Shown here one piece after another: positions 17,193 through 26,929 of a DNA stretch of 64,000 nt. The translations under genes and the position numbers were made by a program. How positions within the stretch are numbered: the first letter of the stretch is position 1; every line of letters begins with the position of its first letter. Under the pieces are notes generated by a model. The model made no database searches. It was not told the origin of the DNA and saw only the letters and a program-made list of their open reading frames with translations. Source of the stretch: Algoriphagus vanfongensis DSM 17529 (GTDB taxonomy: Bacteria; Bacteroidota; Bacteroidia; Cytophagales; Cyclobacteriaceae); assembly GCF_000429465.1 (NCBI RefSeq), contig NZ_AUBX01000009.1, positions 1 to 64,000 on the forward strand. Direction: 5' to 3'.

Positions 17193-18011
17193 ATGAGAAT
17201 TATCCCCGCAGTATTTTTTGTTCTGATTTTGGCTAGCTCCTGTATCAGCAATAAGCGGATCACCTATTTACAAAATCTGACAGACAGTACTTCGTATGAT
17301 TTGGAGGAGTTTATCCCCTATGCTGAAGTAGATTACGAATACGTTTTGCAACCATTTGACATGGTGGAAATAGACTTTGCCTCTTCCGATGAGGAGTTGA
17401 CCGAAGCATTCACTTTTCAAAATACTACTACTGGAGTAGGAGTAGGTGGTGCAGGTGGAGGTGGTCAGGGATCAGATCCTTTGTATTTCAGAGGCTACAA
17501 AATTGACCAGAATGGGGAAGTGGAAGTGCCAAAACTGGGCAAAACCAAAATAGCCGGATTGACTGAGGAAGAAGCCAAAACTATAATTCAGGAGAAGATC
17601 AATGAATTTTTCAAAGAAGAGGTGTATGTCAAGCTGCGTATAGCAGGCATTCGCTATACGACTTTAGGAGAGTTTAATAGTGTAGGGGTGCAGATTATTT
17701 ATAAAAATAGAGCCACGATTTTTGATGCTTTGGCCAATTCTGGCGAGACGACCTTGTTAGGAAAAAAAGATCAGCTCTTTATAATCAGACAATACGATGG
17801 GGGTACAAAAATCCACCAGATCAATCTGAATGACAGAGCATTGCTGGCCAGCCCTTTTTATTTCATTCAGCCCAATGATATTTTGTACATGGAGCCGATG
17901 AAAATCAGACAGATAGGTACAGCAGATAATTTGACAGCTTCTCTTGCACTTTTTGCAGGACTATTGGCTTCTACATTATTGATTATTAATTTGGTGACTG
18001 GAGGGAATTAG
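17193..18011 (+). CDS. Wza-type polysaccharide export lipoprotein
   Basis: A 272-residue outer-membrane export protein. The signal peptide ends in a lipobox LASSC with the lipidated cysteine at 17. A Poly_export domain covers about residues 48-155, interrupted by a Gly-rich insert (81-93), followed by an SLBB-like segment (about 156-235). A hydrophobic stretch (246-267) near the C-terminus fits the membrane-spanning helix of Wza-like octamers. It should form the outer-membrane channel for the polymer assembled here. The Wzc gene follows after five bases, so they are one operon; a -7 box lies just upstream. Confidence 0.9.
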   Translation: MRIIPAVFFVLILASSCISNKRITYLQNLTDSTSYDLEEFIPYAEVDYEYVLQPFDMVEIDFASSDEELTEAFTFQNTTTGVGVGGAGGGGQGSDPLYFRGYKIDQNGEVEVPKLGKTKIAGLTEEEAKTIIQEKINEFFKEEVYVKLRIAGIRYTTLGEFNSVGVQIIYKNRATIFDALANSGETTLLGKKDQLFIIRQYDGGTKIHQINLNDRALLASPFYFIQPNDILYMEPMKIRQIGTADNLTASLALFAGLLASTLLIINLVTGGN

Positions 18012-18016
18012 CGGCT

Positions 18017-20479
18017 ATGGAAAAATTGGATCTCAGTCAATTAGACAACGAAGAGAAAGCGCTCGAGATACGCTATGTCGTGGCCAAATATATTCGCTAT
18101 TGGCCTTGGTATGTGCTGTTTACGCTGATTTTCTTGATTGCTACCTTTTTATTCCATCGCTATACAGTAGATGAGTATGAGGTGACTGGATCTATGGTGA
18201 TCAAAACCAATACCTCTCCCGAGGCTCGAATTCTAGATCGTTCCAATATTTTTAATTCAGGCATAAATCTAGAAAATGATATCCTCAGACTCCGATCCAA
18301 AAATCTTGCAAGGGAAGCTCTCAAAAAGGTTCATTTTGATGTTGAGTATTTTGCCAAAACAAATATCAAGGCAATCGAACTCTACGATAGGTCTCCTGTG
18401 CGAATAATAGTAGATTGGGATCACTTGCAGGTCACAGATACGCAGGTGGAACTGGAAATTCTTTCAGAACAAAATTTCAGGCTGGTGCCGTTTGCGGAGA
18501 GTATATTGGATATCAACTCTGCCCAAGCAGCTGGAGACGAATCCATCTATAATAAAACCTACACCTTTGGGACCGAAATAGAAACAGGAAGGTCTAAGTT
18601 TACTGTTCATCTGGTCAATCCAGGTCGAGTGGGTGATGTCTTGGTATTTCAGCTCAAAAACCCATCCACTCTGGAAGAAAGATGGGCAAAGGCAGTCAAT
18701 GTGGGGATGGAGAATGAATATAGCTCCGTATTGCGACTCAGTACCACTACCAAGGTGGTAGAAAAAGGTAGGGATTATATCAATGCTCTGATGGAATCTT
18801 ACATTGACTATGACCTCAATGAGAAAAACAAAATTCAAGAAAATACGATTGCCTTCATCGAGGAACAGTTGGGTTTTTTGGAAGATTCACTGAAGCTAAA
18901 AGAACGTGAATTGCAGGACTTCAAGGTAGAAAATAAATTGTTGGATGTCTCCGCAGAGTTTTCCAATATTCTATCCAAAATGAATGACCTGGATGAGAGA
19001 AATGCAGAGTTGGATTATCAGCTGAAGTATTTTGAAGAGATCCGCAACTACATGGAAATGAAGAGCAAGGATTTCTCGGAGGTTATTGCTCCATCCGTCA
19101 TTGGCGTACCAGATCCCTTGCTCAATGGCTTGATTCAGACTTTGGTGGCCCTGTCTCAGGATAGGAGAAAGCTACTGGCCACGGTCAATGAAAATCACCC
19201 AGAAGTCATCAAAATTGATGTACAGATGGAAAAAATTCAGGATGCTTTGTTTGAAAATGTGGTGAACTTGATCGCAAATACCAAAAAACAACAACAGAGC
19301 ATCCAGCGGGAGATCGGTACCTACGATGCAGAATTTGCCACTTTACCAGAGTCAGAATCCAAATACACCGGGATTTTCCGAGAGTTTAAGCTACGGGAGT
19401 CTCTCTATACCTACTTATTGGAGAAGCGCGCAGAAGCAGGTATTGCCAGAGCGTCCAACGTCTCTGATAATGCGATTTTGGATGCTGCCAAAAAAGGAAC
19501 TTTGGTGTTTCCGAAAAAGCAACAGAACTATGCACTTGCTGTGGTTTTGGGATTATTTCTTCCCTTTGGTTTCATAGTGGTCAGAGATATGTTTGATGAT
19601 AGTATCAAAGATCAGCGTGACCTTAAAAAACACTTTATGATTCCTCAACTCGGAGTCATTGGCTACTCTCAAAAAGAAACGAACAGAGTAGTGTTGGAGC
19701 ATCCTAAATCCGCTGTTGCGGAGTCTTTTCGCTCTCTGAGATCCGCTATCACCTATCTTGCAAGCGGGAAAAATACCAAAAGGATCTTGGTGACATCGTC
19801 GGTTTCTGGAGAAGGCAAGACTTTTACTTCCCTTAATTTGGCCTCCGCTATGGCCTTGGGATCTAAAAAGACCGTGGTAGTCGGAGGTGATTTGAGGAGA
19901 CCAAAATTGGCTTCCTACTTTGGAGGGACGGAAAAATTGGGTCTATCGACTTATCTAATCGGAAAAGCGGAGCCAGAGACAATCATTATGCCTACGGAGC
20001 AAGAAAATTTGTCTTATGTGCCTTCGGGGGTGATTCCTCCTAATCCGGCAGAACTTCTTCAAACCCAGCGACTGAAAGATTTTCTTCAGTTTTTAGATGA
20101 TAGATTCGATATCATCATTTTCGATACACCTCCTATGGGGCTGGTATCCGAAACTATAGATTTGATGCGTTTATTTGATATCAATCTATATGTAGTCCGT
20201 CAAAACTATACCATCAAAGATCACCTGGTCATGATCAATGACTTGTTTAATAATAAGCAAGTCAAAAATGTCTATGGGGTGTTCAATGGAATTATTAATT
20301 CCGGATACCACTATGAAGGCTATAACTATGGCTATGGAAATACCTACCTTTATTCTCAAAATAACAAGTACATGTACAATTATTATGGGGATGATCTAGA
20401 AGAGAAGAAGAAAAAAATCAAGAAGCAGCAGGATATCCCTTTTATGAAAAAGGTGAAAAAGCTTTTTAGAACTCGATAA
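18017..20479 (+). CDS. Wzc-type polysaccharide co-polymerase / tyrosine autokinase
   Basis: An 820-residue inner-membrane protein. A first membrane helix (about 30-48) starts a Wzz domain, followed by a long periplasmic coiled-coil region (about 270-430), a second helix (about 508-525) and a cytoplasmic BY-kinase domain. Walker A SSVSGEGKT (594-602), the A-prime motif GGDLRRPKL and Walker B IIIFDTPP are intact. The C-terminus has a tyrosine cluster, about ten Tyr between 764 and 790, the usual autophosphorylation tail. It controls polymer length and export with Wza, opening or closing the complex through phosphorylation cycles. The matching phosphatase (Wzb/CpsB) is not in the window. Confidence 0.92.
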   Translation: MEKLDLSQLDNEEKALEIRYVVAKYIRYWPWYVLFTLIFLIATFLFHRYTVDEYEVTGSMVIKTNTSPEARILDRSNIFNSGINLENDILRLRSKNLAREALKKVHFDVEYFAKTNIKAIELYDRSPVRIIVDWDHLQVTDTQVELEILSEQNFRLVPFAESILDINSAQAAGDESIYNKTYTFGTEIETGRSKFTVHLVNPGRVGDVLVFQLKNPSTLEERWAKAVNVGMENEYSSVLRLSTTTKVVEKGRDYINALMESYIDYDLNEKNKIQENTIAFIEEQLGFLEDSLKLKERELQDFKVENKLLDVSAEFSNILSKMNDLDERNAELDYQLKYFEEIRNYMEMKSKDFSEVIAPSVIGVPDPLLNGLIQTLVALSQDRRKLLATVNENHPEVIKIDVQMEKIQDALFENVVNLIANTKKQQQSIQREIGTYDAEFATLPESESKYTGIFREFKLRESLYTYLLEKRAEAGIARASNVSDNAILDAAKKGTLVFPKKQQNYALAVVLGLFLPFGFIVVRDMFDDSIKDQRDLKKHFMIPQLGVIGYSQKETNRVVLEHPKSAVAESFRSLRSAITYLASGKNTKRILVTSSVSGEGKTFTSLNLASAMALGSKKTVVVGGDLRRPKLASYFGGTEKLGLSTYLIGKAEPETIIMPTEQENLSYVPSGVIPPNPAELLQTQRLKDFLQFLDDRFDIIIFDTPPMGLVSETIDLMRLFDINLYVVRQNYTIKDHLVMINDLFNNKQVKNVYGVFNGIINSGYHYEGYNYGYGNTYLYSQNNKYMYNYYGDDLEEKKKKIKKQQDIPFMKKVKKLFRTR

Positions 20480-20821
20480 GTGACCTAACTGATTTTCTAT
20501 ACTTCAAATTTGGCATTACCGAATCTTCCTGCGACTTGAGGGGCAATACTCGGCTGTTTAATCCTTTTAGTTTCCGATGTAGTCAGTTCTTTTGCAATTC
20601 TACGAAGGGATATTGATGAGGTAAAGAAAATACAAACATGCTACTATTTTTAAGATACTTTTCGGATTCAATTTTTATCGATTCACAATCAATGGATTGT
20701 AAATTATCCATAGAGCAGAAGATTGGCGAAACTTATAAACTAGTATTTTAGCCTTGGCAGAGATGAAAACCATCACGATTCTGCTAGAAAAGACTATTCA
20801 TTTTATTAATTCTAGAATCCT
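20480..20821. other. Spacer after wzc, nothing recognised
   Basis: About 340 bases of AT-rich sequence between wzc and the next gene. I see no hairpin with a T run, no RNA gene and no repeat shared with the other spacers. It must contain the promoter of the DUF6263-like gene, but no convincing box pair is visible. Confidence 0.5.
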
Positions 20822-21742
20822 ATGAGGTTTGTTTACACACTGATTTTTACTGTCTTTATTTATTCTTTTGGCATTGCTCAAAGTACTGACTTAATGTTGA
20901 ATTTGGAAGAGGGGCAGGTCTATCGACAACGTACCAGTAGCACCGCTACAATCAATCAGAATGTTAGTGGGCAAGAGATAAACATGGTCATGACTATCAA
21001 TGGCACCATGTCTTTTTTGGTCAAAAGCCAAACAGCTGCGGGGTATGAATTGGAGACGAGCTTCAACTCTCTCAGCATGTCCATGGAAATGCCTCAGGGA
21101 AAATTAGAATTTAGCTCAGAGAATGCAGATTCTACTGATGTCTTTTCCACCATTTTATCAGCGATGAAAGATAAATCGTTTCTCACCATCATGGACAAAA
21201 AAGGAAAAGTGTCCGAGGTTAGAAATGTGGAGTCTTTATGGGATAATGCCATCAATAATTTTGAGCAGATTCCGCCTATGCAAAGGGAGCAAATCAAAGC
21301 GCAAATCATGAAGGCCTATGGTGCAGAAGCACTGAAAGGCAATATGGAAATGGTTACCTCCATCTATCCAGAAAAACCTGTTCAGATTGGCGATAAATGG
21401 AATGTAGTCACTAATCTAGAATCAGGAATGTCAGCAATCATGACTACTGAATATGAGCTTGTGACTATCGCAGATGACTATGTACAGATCGGTGGCAGCT
21501 CTGTTATCCAGACAGCAGATAAAGATGCTTATGTGGAAACTAATGGCATGCCCTTGAAATATGATATGAAAGGATCCATGGTATCGGAAATCAAAGTGGA
21601 TAAAAGTACCGGCTGGATCAGGGAAGCTAAAATAAGTCAGGAAATTTCGGGTGACGCCTACATAAAACGAAATTCTCAAATGCCTGAAGGACTAAAAATT
21701 CCCATGGTTATGAAGAACGAGCTGCTTATTACCAATCAATGA
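20822..21742 (+). CDS. Secreted DUF6263-like protein
   Basis: A 306-residue protein with a Sec signal peptide (hydrophobic 4-17, likely cleavage after GIAQ near 20). The mature part resembles DUF6263 proteins of Bacteroidota: LNLEEGQVYRQRTSS at the start, alternating beta strands, and a central QIGDKW segment. The function of the family is unknown; it is expected in the periplasm or at the outer membrane. It stands alone with its own terminator. Confidence 0.75.
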   Translation: MRFVYTLIFTVFIYSFGIAQSTDLMLNLEEGQVYRQRTSSTATINQNVSGQEINMVMTINGTMSFLVKSQTAAGYELETSFNSLSMSMEMPQGKLEFSSENADSTDVFSTILSAMKDKSFLTIMDKKGKVSEVRNVESLWDNAINNFEQIPPMQREQIKAQIMKAYGAEALKGNMEMVTSIYPEKPVQIGDKWNVVTNLESGMSAIMTTEYELVTIADDYVQIGGSSVIQTADKDAYVETNGMPLKYDMKGSMVSEIKVDKSTGWIREAKISQEISGDAYIKRNSQMPEGLKIPMVMKNELLITNQ

Positions 21743-21779
21743 ATACCTTTTTAGAGTATCCTCTGGAAAGGTAAACGAT

Positions 21780-21816
21780 AGCCCTGATTTGTCCTGACAG
21801 ATCAGGGCTTCTTTTT
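21780..21816 (+). terminator. Rho-independent terminator
   Basis: AGCCCTGAT (21780-21788) pairs with ATCAGGGCT (21801-21809) and is followed by a T-rich run (CTTTTTG). It lies about 40 bases after the DUF6263-like stop. Confidence 0.85.
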
Positions 21817-22189
21817 GCTTTAACATTGGTTGGTCCGGTCTATCACTGGATTTTAGATGACTTTTCTAATCATCCAACTTGTAAAGTGTATGGCTAAAGG
21901 AGCAATTGAGCCTCCGATCCTTCAAAATCCAGATTTCTGATTTAAATGTCTATTTAGGAAGGGATTGAGATCCGTATGGATAGGGATAATTCATCTATCT
22001 TTTATGATAATTAGCAGTGGTAAATTGCGGACTATCGCCCCATACCCAAATCAAAGATTGCGAGGAAACTTCTTTTCTCTATGATTTTGAATGATCATCT
22101 AATTTTTTATCCAAAAACCCTAGTCCATTTTCCTTCCACACTAGTTTTATAGGTGAATCATCAATTAAAAGGGTTTAAATAACAGGAAG
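21817..22189. other. Spacer without recognised features
   Basis: About 370 bases after the terminator with no gene, RNA or repeat that I can support. It should contain the promoter for the phosphatase/phosphodiesterase genes that follow. Confidence 0.45.
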
Positions 22190-23524
22190 ATGCGTTTTTG
22201 GAGAGATGTTAGATTTTTATTTGTACTGTGTTTACTAGCGATATATGGGCCGAGTTGGGCTCAGGATTCTGTAAGGGTTTTGCCTCATTTGATGCCATCC
22301 GCTAAGCCAGATAGAATTATTCTCAACGTTACAGAAAATCCACTCGAATCTGTTGCTGTCAATTGGCGGACAGCTACAGCACAGTCAGCATCCTTTGTGG
22401 AATATGCTCTGGCCACAGATGGTCCTGAATATCGGGAGCAAGTCAAGCAAATCAAAGCCACTACCAGCTACCTTCAAACCCAACAGGATGACGAGCCTAC
22501 CATTGAGGCGCATTATCACGAGGCCGTATTGGAGGAGCTGACAGAAGGAGAAGTCTATGTGTATAGAGTGGGAGTAGGGGAGAATTGGAGTGAATGGTTT
22601 CAGTTTGTCATGCCCTCATCCGAGCAGCCGATTAGTTTTACTTACTTTGGAGATGCCCAAAATGAGGTGGCTTCGATGTGGAGCCGCGTAATCCGTGAGT
22701 CTTCATTTCAGTTTCCACGTACCAATTTTATGGTCTATGCCGGCGATCTGATCAATCATGAAGATGCTGACTACGAATGGGGAGGTTGGTTTGAGGCTGG
22801 TGGATTTATCCATGCCTCTACGCCGGTGATGATGTCTCCTGGTAATCATGAGTATGCCAAGAATCCTGTGACGATTTCCAAGCACTGGAGACCGCAGTTT
22901 AACCTCCCACTAAATGGTCCGGAGGGGTTGGAGGAACTAGCCTATGAGGTCAATTATCCTGAGCTGAAGGTGATTTCCCTAGATGCAGAGCTGATCGATG
23001 AAATTCCAGAAAAGCGGATGGCTCAGGTGAATTGGCTACGAAAGATTTTATCCGAAAACCCAAAAAAATGGACTGTGATTACATTTCACTACCCGATATT
23101 TTCTACCAAGCCCAACCGAAACAATGAGGATATGCAGGAGTTTATTCAGCCCATTTTGGAAGAATTTGGAGTGGATCTGGTGCTACAAGGTCATGATCAT
23201 GCCTATGCCAGAGGTCGTGTGACCTATCAGGGAGGGAAGGAAACATTAGGAGAAGGACCGATGTATGTGGTCTCCGTGGCAGGGCCTAAAATGTATGATA
23301 TCGGTGATGATCCCTGGATGGATAGAAAAGCTTTCAATACCCAACTCTTTCACTGGGTAGAGATTGATGGAAACAGACTGGAGTTTAAGGCGCTGACTGC
23401 AAGAGGAGAATTGTATGATGCCTTTGTTTTGGAAAAAGACGGGGCCGGTAAAAATACACTTCGTAATCACATTCCAGACTTACCCGAACGTACTATGAAA
23501 ATGTTTGGGATAGATCAGCCTTAA
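22190..23524 (+). CDS. Secreted metallophosphoesterase, purple-acid-phosphatase-like
   Basis: A 444-residue exported enzyme. A signal peptide (1-24) is followed by a fibronectin-III-like N-terminal domain typical of purple acid phosphatases (about 38-140), then a calcineurin-like domain. Metal ligands are visible in order: GDAQNE (D155), YAGDLINH (D186), SPGNHEY (N219, H220), TFHYPIF (near 299) and QGHDHAYAR (near 337-340). It should hydrolyse phosphate esters in the periplasm. The next gene is a secreted glycerophosphodiesterase, so the pair may scavenge phosphate or glycerol from phosphodiesters. ATG start 448 bases after the preceding gene. Confidence 0.88.
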   Translation: MRFWRDVRFLFVLCLLAIYGPSWAQDSVRVLPHLMPSAKPDRIILNVTENPLESVAVNWRTATAQSASFVEYALATDGPEYREQVKQIKATTSYLQTQQDDEPTIEAHYHEAVLEELTEGEVYVYRVGVGENWSEWFQFVMPSSEQPISFTYFGDAQNEVASMWSRVIRESSFQFPRTNFMVYAGDLINHEDADYEWGGWFEAGGFIHASTPVMMSPGNHEYAKNPVTISKHWRPQFNLPLNGPEGLEELAYEVNYPELKVISLDAELIDEIPEKRMAQVNWLRKILSENPKKWTVITFHYPIFSTKPNRNNEDMQEFIQPILEEFGVDLVLQGHDHAYARGRVTYQGGKETLGEGPMYVVSVAGPKMYDIGDDPWMDRKAFNTQLFHWVEIDGNRLEFKALTARGELYDAFVLEKDGAGKNTLRNHIPDLPERTMKMFGIDQP

Positions 23525-23617
23525 TACAAATAGCTGAATGTATTCCCAAATGGATAGATCTTTGAGAATTTTCCTGTCCAGACTTTTCTTGTAATCTATT
23601 TTCCAAACCCCATTCAA

Positions 23618-24550
23618 ATGAAAAATTGCCGTCAATTCTGGATCTTGCTATCCTTCCTTCTCTTCTCTCAGTTTACATTTTCTCAGCAAGTTTCAGAGCA
23701 AAAACTACAATGGATAAGAGTCTATCAAGAGAATTTTGATCGTCTCAATGCTCCTAGCGCCTCTCCTCAAAGTCTCAAAAAAATTCAGAAGTCATTTCGT
23801 AAGAAGGCAGGAAAAGAAGTGCTCGTAGCAGCACATAGAGGAGATCATATGGAAGCACCGGAAAATTCCATTTTGTCTTTTGAGCATGCTATTCGCTATG
23901 GAACAACGATTGTGGAACTAGACATCCGCAATTCCTCGAATGATTCTCTGATGATCATCCATGATTCCTCAGTAGATCGAACTACGCAAGGGACAGGTAT
24001 GGTGGAGGAGATGAGCTATGATAAATTGAGAGAACTCAGCCTGATCAATGACTATACCTTCGAAGCCACAGCATGGAAAATCCCCACTCTTTTTGAATCG
24101 CTATCAGCGCTCAAAGGTGAGCTCCTGATCGATCTGGATATCAAATGTGATAAGATTCAAGATATCTATGCTACAGTGGAAAAATTGGATATGATGGATC
24201 AGGTGCTGTTTTTTTGTGATGAAGCGGATATGAATTACGTCCTGAGCCAAGATCCCAAAGCCATGGTCATGCCTCGTGCAAGATCCATGGAGGAACTTGA
24301 GCAATTGATGAAAAAATATGACCCCAAAGTGATTCACATTGACGATTCCAATTTTGATATTCCGGAAGCGGTAGCTCTGATCCGAAGTTATTCCAAGAGA
24401 TGTCGTGTATGGGCCAATGCTCTGGGAGACCGTGATACCGAGGCTATTCAAGGGAGTGATGAGGGGATATTGGAGCTTCGAAAGCTCGGAGTCGATGTCA
24501 TCCAGACAGACTTGCCGAGGTATGTTTTTCCATTGATGGAGAATAAATAG
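23618..24550 (+). CDS. Secreted glycerophosphodiester phosphodiesterase family protein
   Basis: A 310-residue protein with signal peptide (about 1-22) and a GDPD TIM-barrel. The catalytic motif is complete: AAHRGDHMEAPENS (H73, R74), the metal pair VELDIR (E100, D102) and IIHDSSVDRTT (H115). An acidic second ELDIR-like segment (LLIDLDIK) follows. The enzyme should release glycerol-3-phosphate, or a related phosphate ester, from phosphodiesters in the periplasm. It lies 93 bases after the phosphatase gene in the same direction, which fits a two-step phosphate-release pathway. Confidence 0.88.
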   Translation: MKNCRQFWILLSFLLFSQFTFSQQVSEQKLQWIRVYQENFDRLNAPSASPQSLKKIQKSFRKKAGKEVLVAAHRGDHMEAPENSILSFEHAIRYGTTIVELDIRNSSNDSLMIIHDSSVDRTTQGTGMVEEMSYDKLRELSLINDYTFEATAWKIPTLFESLSALKGELLIDLDIKCDKIQDIYATVEKLDMMDQVLFFCDEADMNYVLSQDPKAMVMPRARSMEELEQLMKKYDPKVIHIDDSNFDIPEAVALIRSYSKRCRVWANALGDRDTEAIQGSDEGILELRKLGVDVIQTDLPRYVFPLMENK

Positions 24551-24643
24551 GTAACCCATACCTCTGATTGTCAACTGGCTTAGTCTGTTCCGGAACTACC
24601 AGGTGAAAACTGTCGTTTGTTAGGCTAGTTTTCAATACCAATT

Positions 24644-25444
24644 ATGTCTACCAATCATCAGATAGAGAGAATTCAGAAGGCAATCGAGCCTCTGAGACAG
24701 GAAATTATCCACCACAAAGTATACGGAGCTATCAAGGACCTAGAGGATCTTCAATTGTTTATGGAGTCTCATGTCTTTGCCGTCTGGGATTTTATGTCCC
24801 TGCTCAAAGCACTTCAGAATCAATTGACTTGTACCACAGTGCCTTGGTTTCCGAAAGGAGATCCGGATAGCCGATTTTTAATCAATGAGATCGTCAATGG
24901 AGAAGAGTCGGATGTCGATGAGTTTGGCAATCGAATGAGCCACTACGAGCTGTACTTACAGGCGATGAAGCAATGCGGGGCAGATTTGTCTCCTATCGAA
25001 AAGTATCTGGAAGTATTGCAGCAAACAGGAGAACTCGACCAGGCCAGAAATGCCGTGAACGCTCCAAAAGCTGCCTTGGATTTTGTTCAGTTTACGTTTG
25101 ATATCATCTCTAGTCAAAAGGCACACTTACAAGCAGCCGTATTTACTTTTGGACGGGAAGACCTGATTCCCGGGATGTTTTTGTCCATAGTCAAAGATAT
25201 GCGGGAGAGATTTCCCGAGCAGGTTTCTATTTTCAATTATTACCTCGAAAGACATATCGAAGTCGATGGTGACCATCATAGTCACCTGGCACTGCAAATG
25301 ACCGCTAATCTCTGCGGTGAAGATGAGCAAAAGTGGAAAGAAGTAGAAGTAGCCACTGTGCAGTCTTTGCAGCAGCGAATTGCGCTATGGGATGGGGTGC
25401 ATAAAGAGATTTTGAAAAAGAAGCAGCAATCCCTGCTAGCGTAG
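24644..25444 (+). CDS. DUF3050 domain protein (haem-oxygenase-like fold)
   Basis: A 266-residue soluble protein matching DUF3050 over its whole length: an N-terminal HQIERIQKAIEPLR segment, then the conserved FMESHVFAVWDFMSLLKALQ (H42 and W48 area), TCTTVPWFP and NEIVNGEESD, and a late EVDGDHH. The family belongs to the haem-oxygenase-like helical proteins, where conserved His and acidic residues may hold a diiron or other cofactor; no activity is established. It may share a transcript with the GDPD and SDR genes, from which it is separated by 93 and 63 bases. Confidence 0.85.
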   Translation: MSTNHQIERIQKAIEPLRQEIIHHKVYGAIKDLEDLQLFMESHVFAVWDFMSLLKALQNQLTCTTVPWFPKGDPDSRFLINEIVNGEESDVDEFGNRMSHYELYLQAMKQCGADLSPIEKYLEVLQQTGELDQARNAVNAPKAALDFVQFTFDIISSQKAHLQAAVFTFGREDLIPGMFLSIVKDMRERFPEQVSIFNYYLERHIEVDGDHHSHLALQMTANLCGEDEQKWKEVEVATVQSLQQRIALWDGVHKEILKKKQQSLLA

Positions 25445-25507
25445 GAGCACTTCAATCCTCATTTACAGACACACGGAATATTCAATTGTCAGATATAAAT
25501 CAGAATT

Positions 25508-26302
25508 ATGGACTTACAATTAAAAAATAAAGTAGCATTGGTCACAGGTTCCACGGCAGGCATTGGCTACGCAATAGCCAAAGGCCTAGCTTCCGAAGGA
25601 GCCAAAGTGATAGTAAATGGCCGCAAAAAGGAGGATTTGGAAAAATCTGTCCAACAGCTCAAAGAAGAGTCAGGGAATGATGGCATTACAGGTGTAGTCG
25701 CTGATTTTTCGAAGAAAGAAGAAATCGATCAATTGCTGAAAGAAGTACCAGAAGTCGATATTTTGGTCAATAATGTCGGGATCTTTAATCAGGTTGATTT
25801 TGCAGATATCAGTGACGAGGAATGGTTTGAGATGTTTGAGATCAATGTCATGAGTGGTGTCAGGCTTTCCAGGCACTATTTTCCAAAAATGATGGAGAAA
25901 AATGAGGGGAGGATTATTTTCATTTCAAGTGAATCTGCTCTGAATATCCCTATCGAGATGGTGCATTATGGTTTTAGCAAAACCGCTCAGTTGGCTGTAT
26001 CTCGTGGATTGGCCCGCCTGAGTAAAGGAAGCAACGTCACTGTCAATTCCGTCTTGCCAGGTCCGACTTATAGCCGCGCCAATGTACAGGATTTGGAAAA
26101 TGCAGCCAAGGAAAGCAACACGACGGTGGAAGCAGTCATTCAGGAATTTTTCGAAAAAAGAAGGCCTACATCTTTGATTCAGCGGTTTGCCGAAGCCGAA
26201 GAAGTGGCAAATATGGTGACCTATATCGCAAGTCCTCTCGCTTCTGCTACCAATGGAGCAGCACTCCGAGTCGATGGAGGCGTGGCCAATTATATCATTT
26301 GA
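25508..26302 (+). CDS. SDR family NAD(P)-dependent oxidoreductase
   Basis: A 264-residue classical short-chain dehydrogenase. TGSTAGIG (13-20) is the dinucleotide loop, NNVG (88-91) the structural motif, and S141, Y154 and K158 form the catalytic set in the order S..YxxxK. NGRK at about 37-40 suggests NADPH preference. The C-terminus has the usual DGG motif. It ends a run of plus-strand genes, 63 bases after the DUF3050 gene. The substrate is unknown; 3-oxoacyl reductase-type activity is only one possibility. Confidence 0.88.
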   Translation: MDLQLKNKVALVTGSTAGIGYAIAKGLASEGAKVIVNGRKKEDLEKSVQQLKEESGNDGITGVVADFSKKEEIDQLLKEVPEVDILVNNVGIFNQVDFADISDEEWFEMFEINVMSGVRLSRHYFPKMMEKNEGRIIFISSESALNIPIEMVHYGFSKTAQLAVSRGLARLSKGSNVTVNSVLPGPTYSRANVQDLENAAKESNTTVEAVIQEFFEKRRPTSLIQRFAEAEEVANMVTYIASPLASATNGAALRVDGGVANYII

Positions 26303-26401
26303 TCAAAAAGTGATAAAAAAAGTACAGTTGAAAAAATCCCAATTCACAATTATCATCCAATTCATATCAAAAAATAGATATCCTTCCGGAGAAGGGAAAA
26401 A

Positions 26402-26929
26402 TCAAGTCAGGTAATTTCTTAAGCTCAATCGAGCTTTGATCAGGTGGTTTTTAACAGTGTTTTTTGAAATCATCATCTGCTCGGCGATTTCCTGATAGGA
26501 TAAGTTGTCAAAGTAGGAGAGTCTGATGACTTTCCTTCTTTGCTCCGACAGCTGGTCGATTCCTTCTTCCAGTCGCAGCATTAGTTTTTCTTCCTCTTCT
26601 TTGAGGTCCACGGATGTTTCGATTCGATTGTGATAGTATTCATCTACCTTTTTTCGGGTGCTATTGAGTCTGTTGAAATAATCAATCACCTCATTTTTGG
26701 CAATGGTGAAGATATAGGCTTGGATACCCTTTTCAGTATTGAGTTGCTTTCGCTTTCTGAGGATTTTTAGGAAGACATTATGAAAGATCACCTCAGACTC
26801 CTCCGCATCCTTAATCAGCGAAATGATGAAGCGGATCACTCCCGGTTTGTAGTAAGAATAAATGGTTTCTATGGCTTGATTGTCGCCTTTCTGAAAGTTG
26901 ATAAAAGTCTGATGATTCGGTGCAGTCAT
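26402..26929 (-). CDS. RNA polymerase sigma factor, ECF subfamily (orphan)
   Basis: A 175-residue ECF sigma factor. Region 2 covers about 20-90 (FHNVFLKILRKRKQL and the AYIFTIAKNEVIDYFNR stretch), and region 4 about 115-170 (LSEQRRKVIRLSYFDNLSYQEIAEQM then a helix-turn-helix NTVKNHLIKARLSLR). The layout resembles the Bacteroidota FecI-like group that usually controls a FecR-SusC pair. No FecR or other anti-sigma gene lies next to it, so how it is controlled is not visible. Its neighbours are an SDR (convergent) and the propeller/toroid gene. ATG start. Confidence 0.88.
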   Translation of the reverse strand: MTAPNHQTFINFQKGDNQAIETIYSYYKPGVIRFIISLIKDAEESEVIFHNVFLKILRKRKQLNTEKGIQAYIFTIAKNEVIDYFNRLNSTRKKVDEYYHNRIETSVDLKEEEEKLMLRLEEGIDQLSEQRRKVIRLSYFDNLSYQEIAEQMMISKNTVKNHLIKARLSLRNYLT

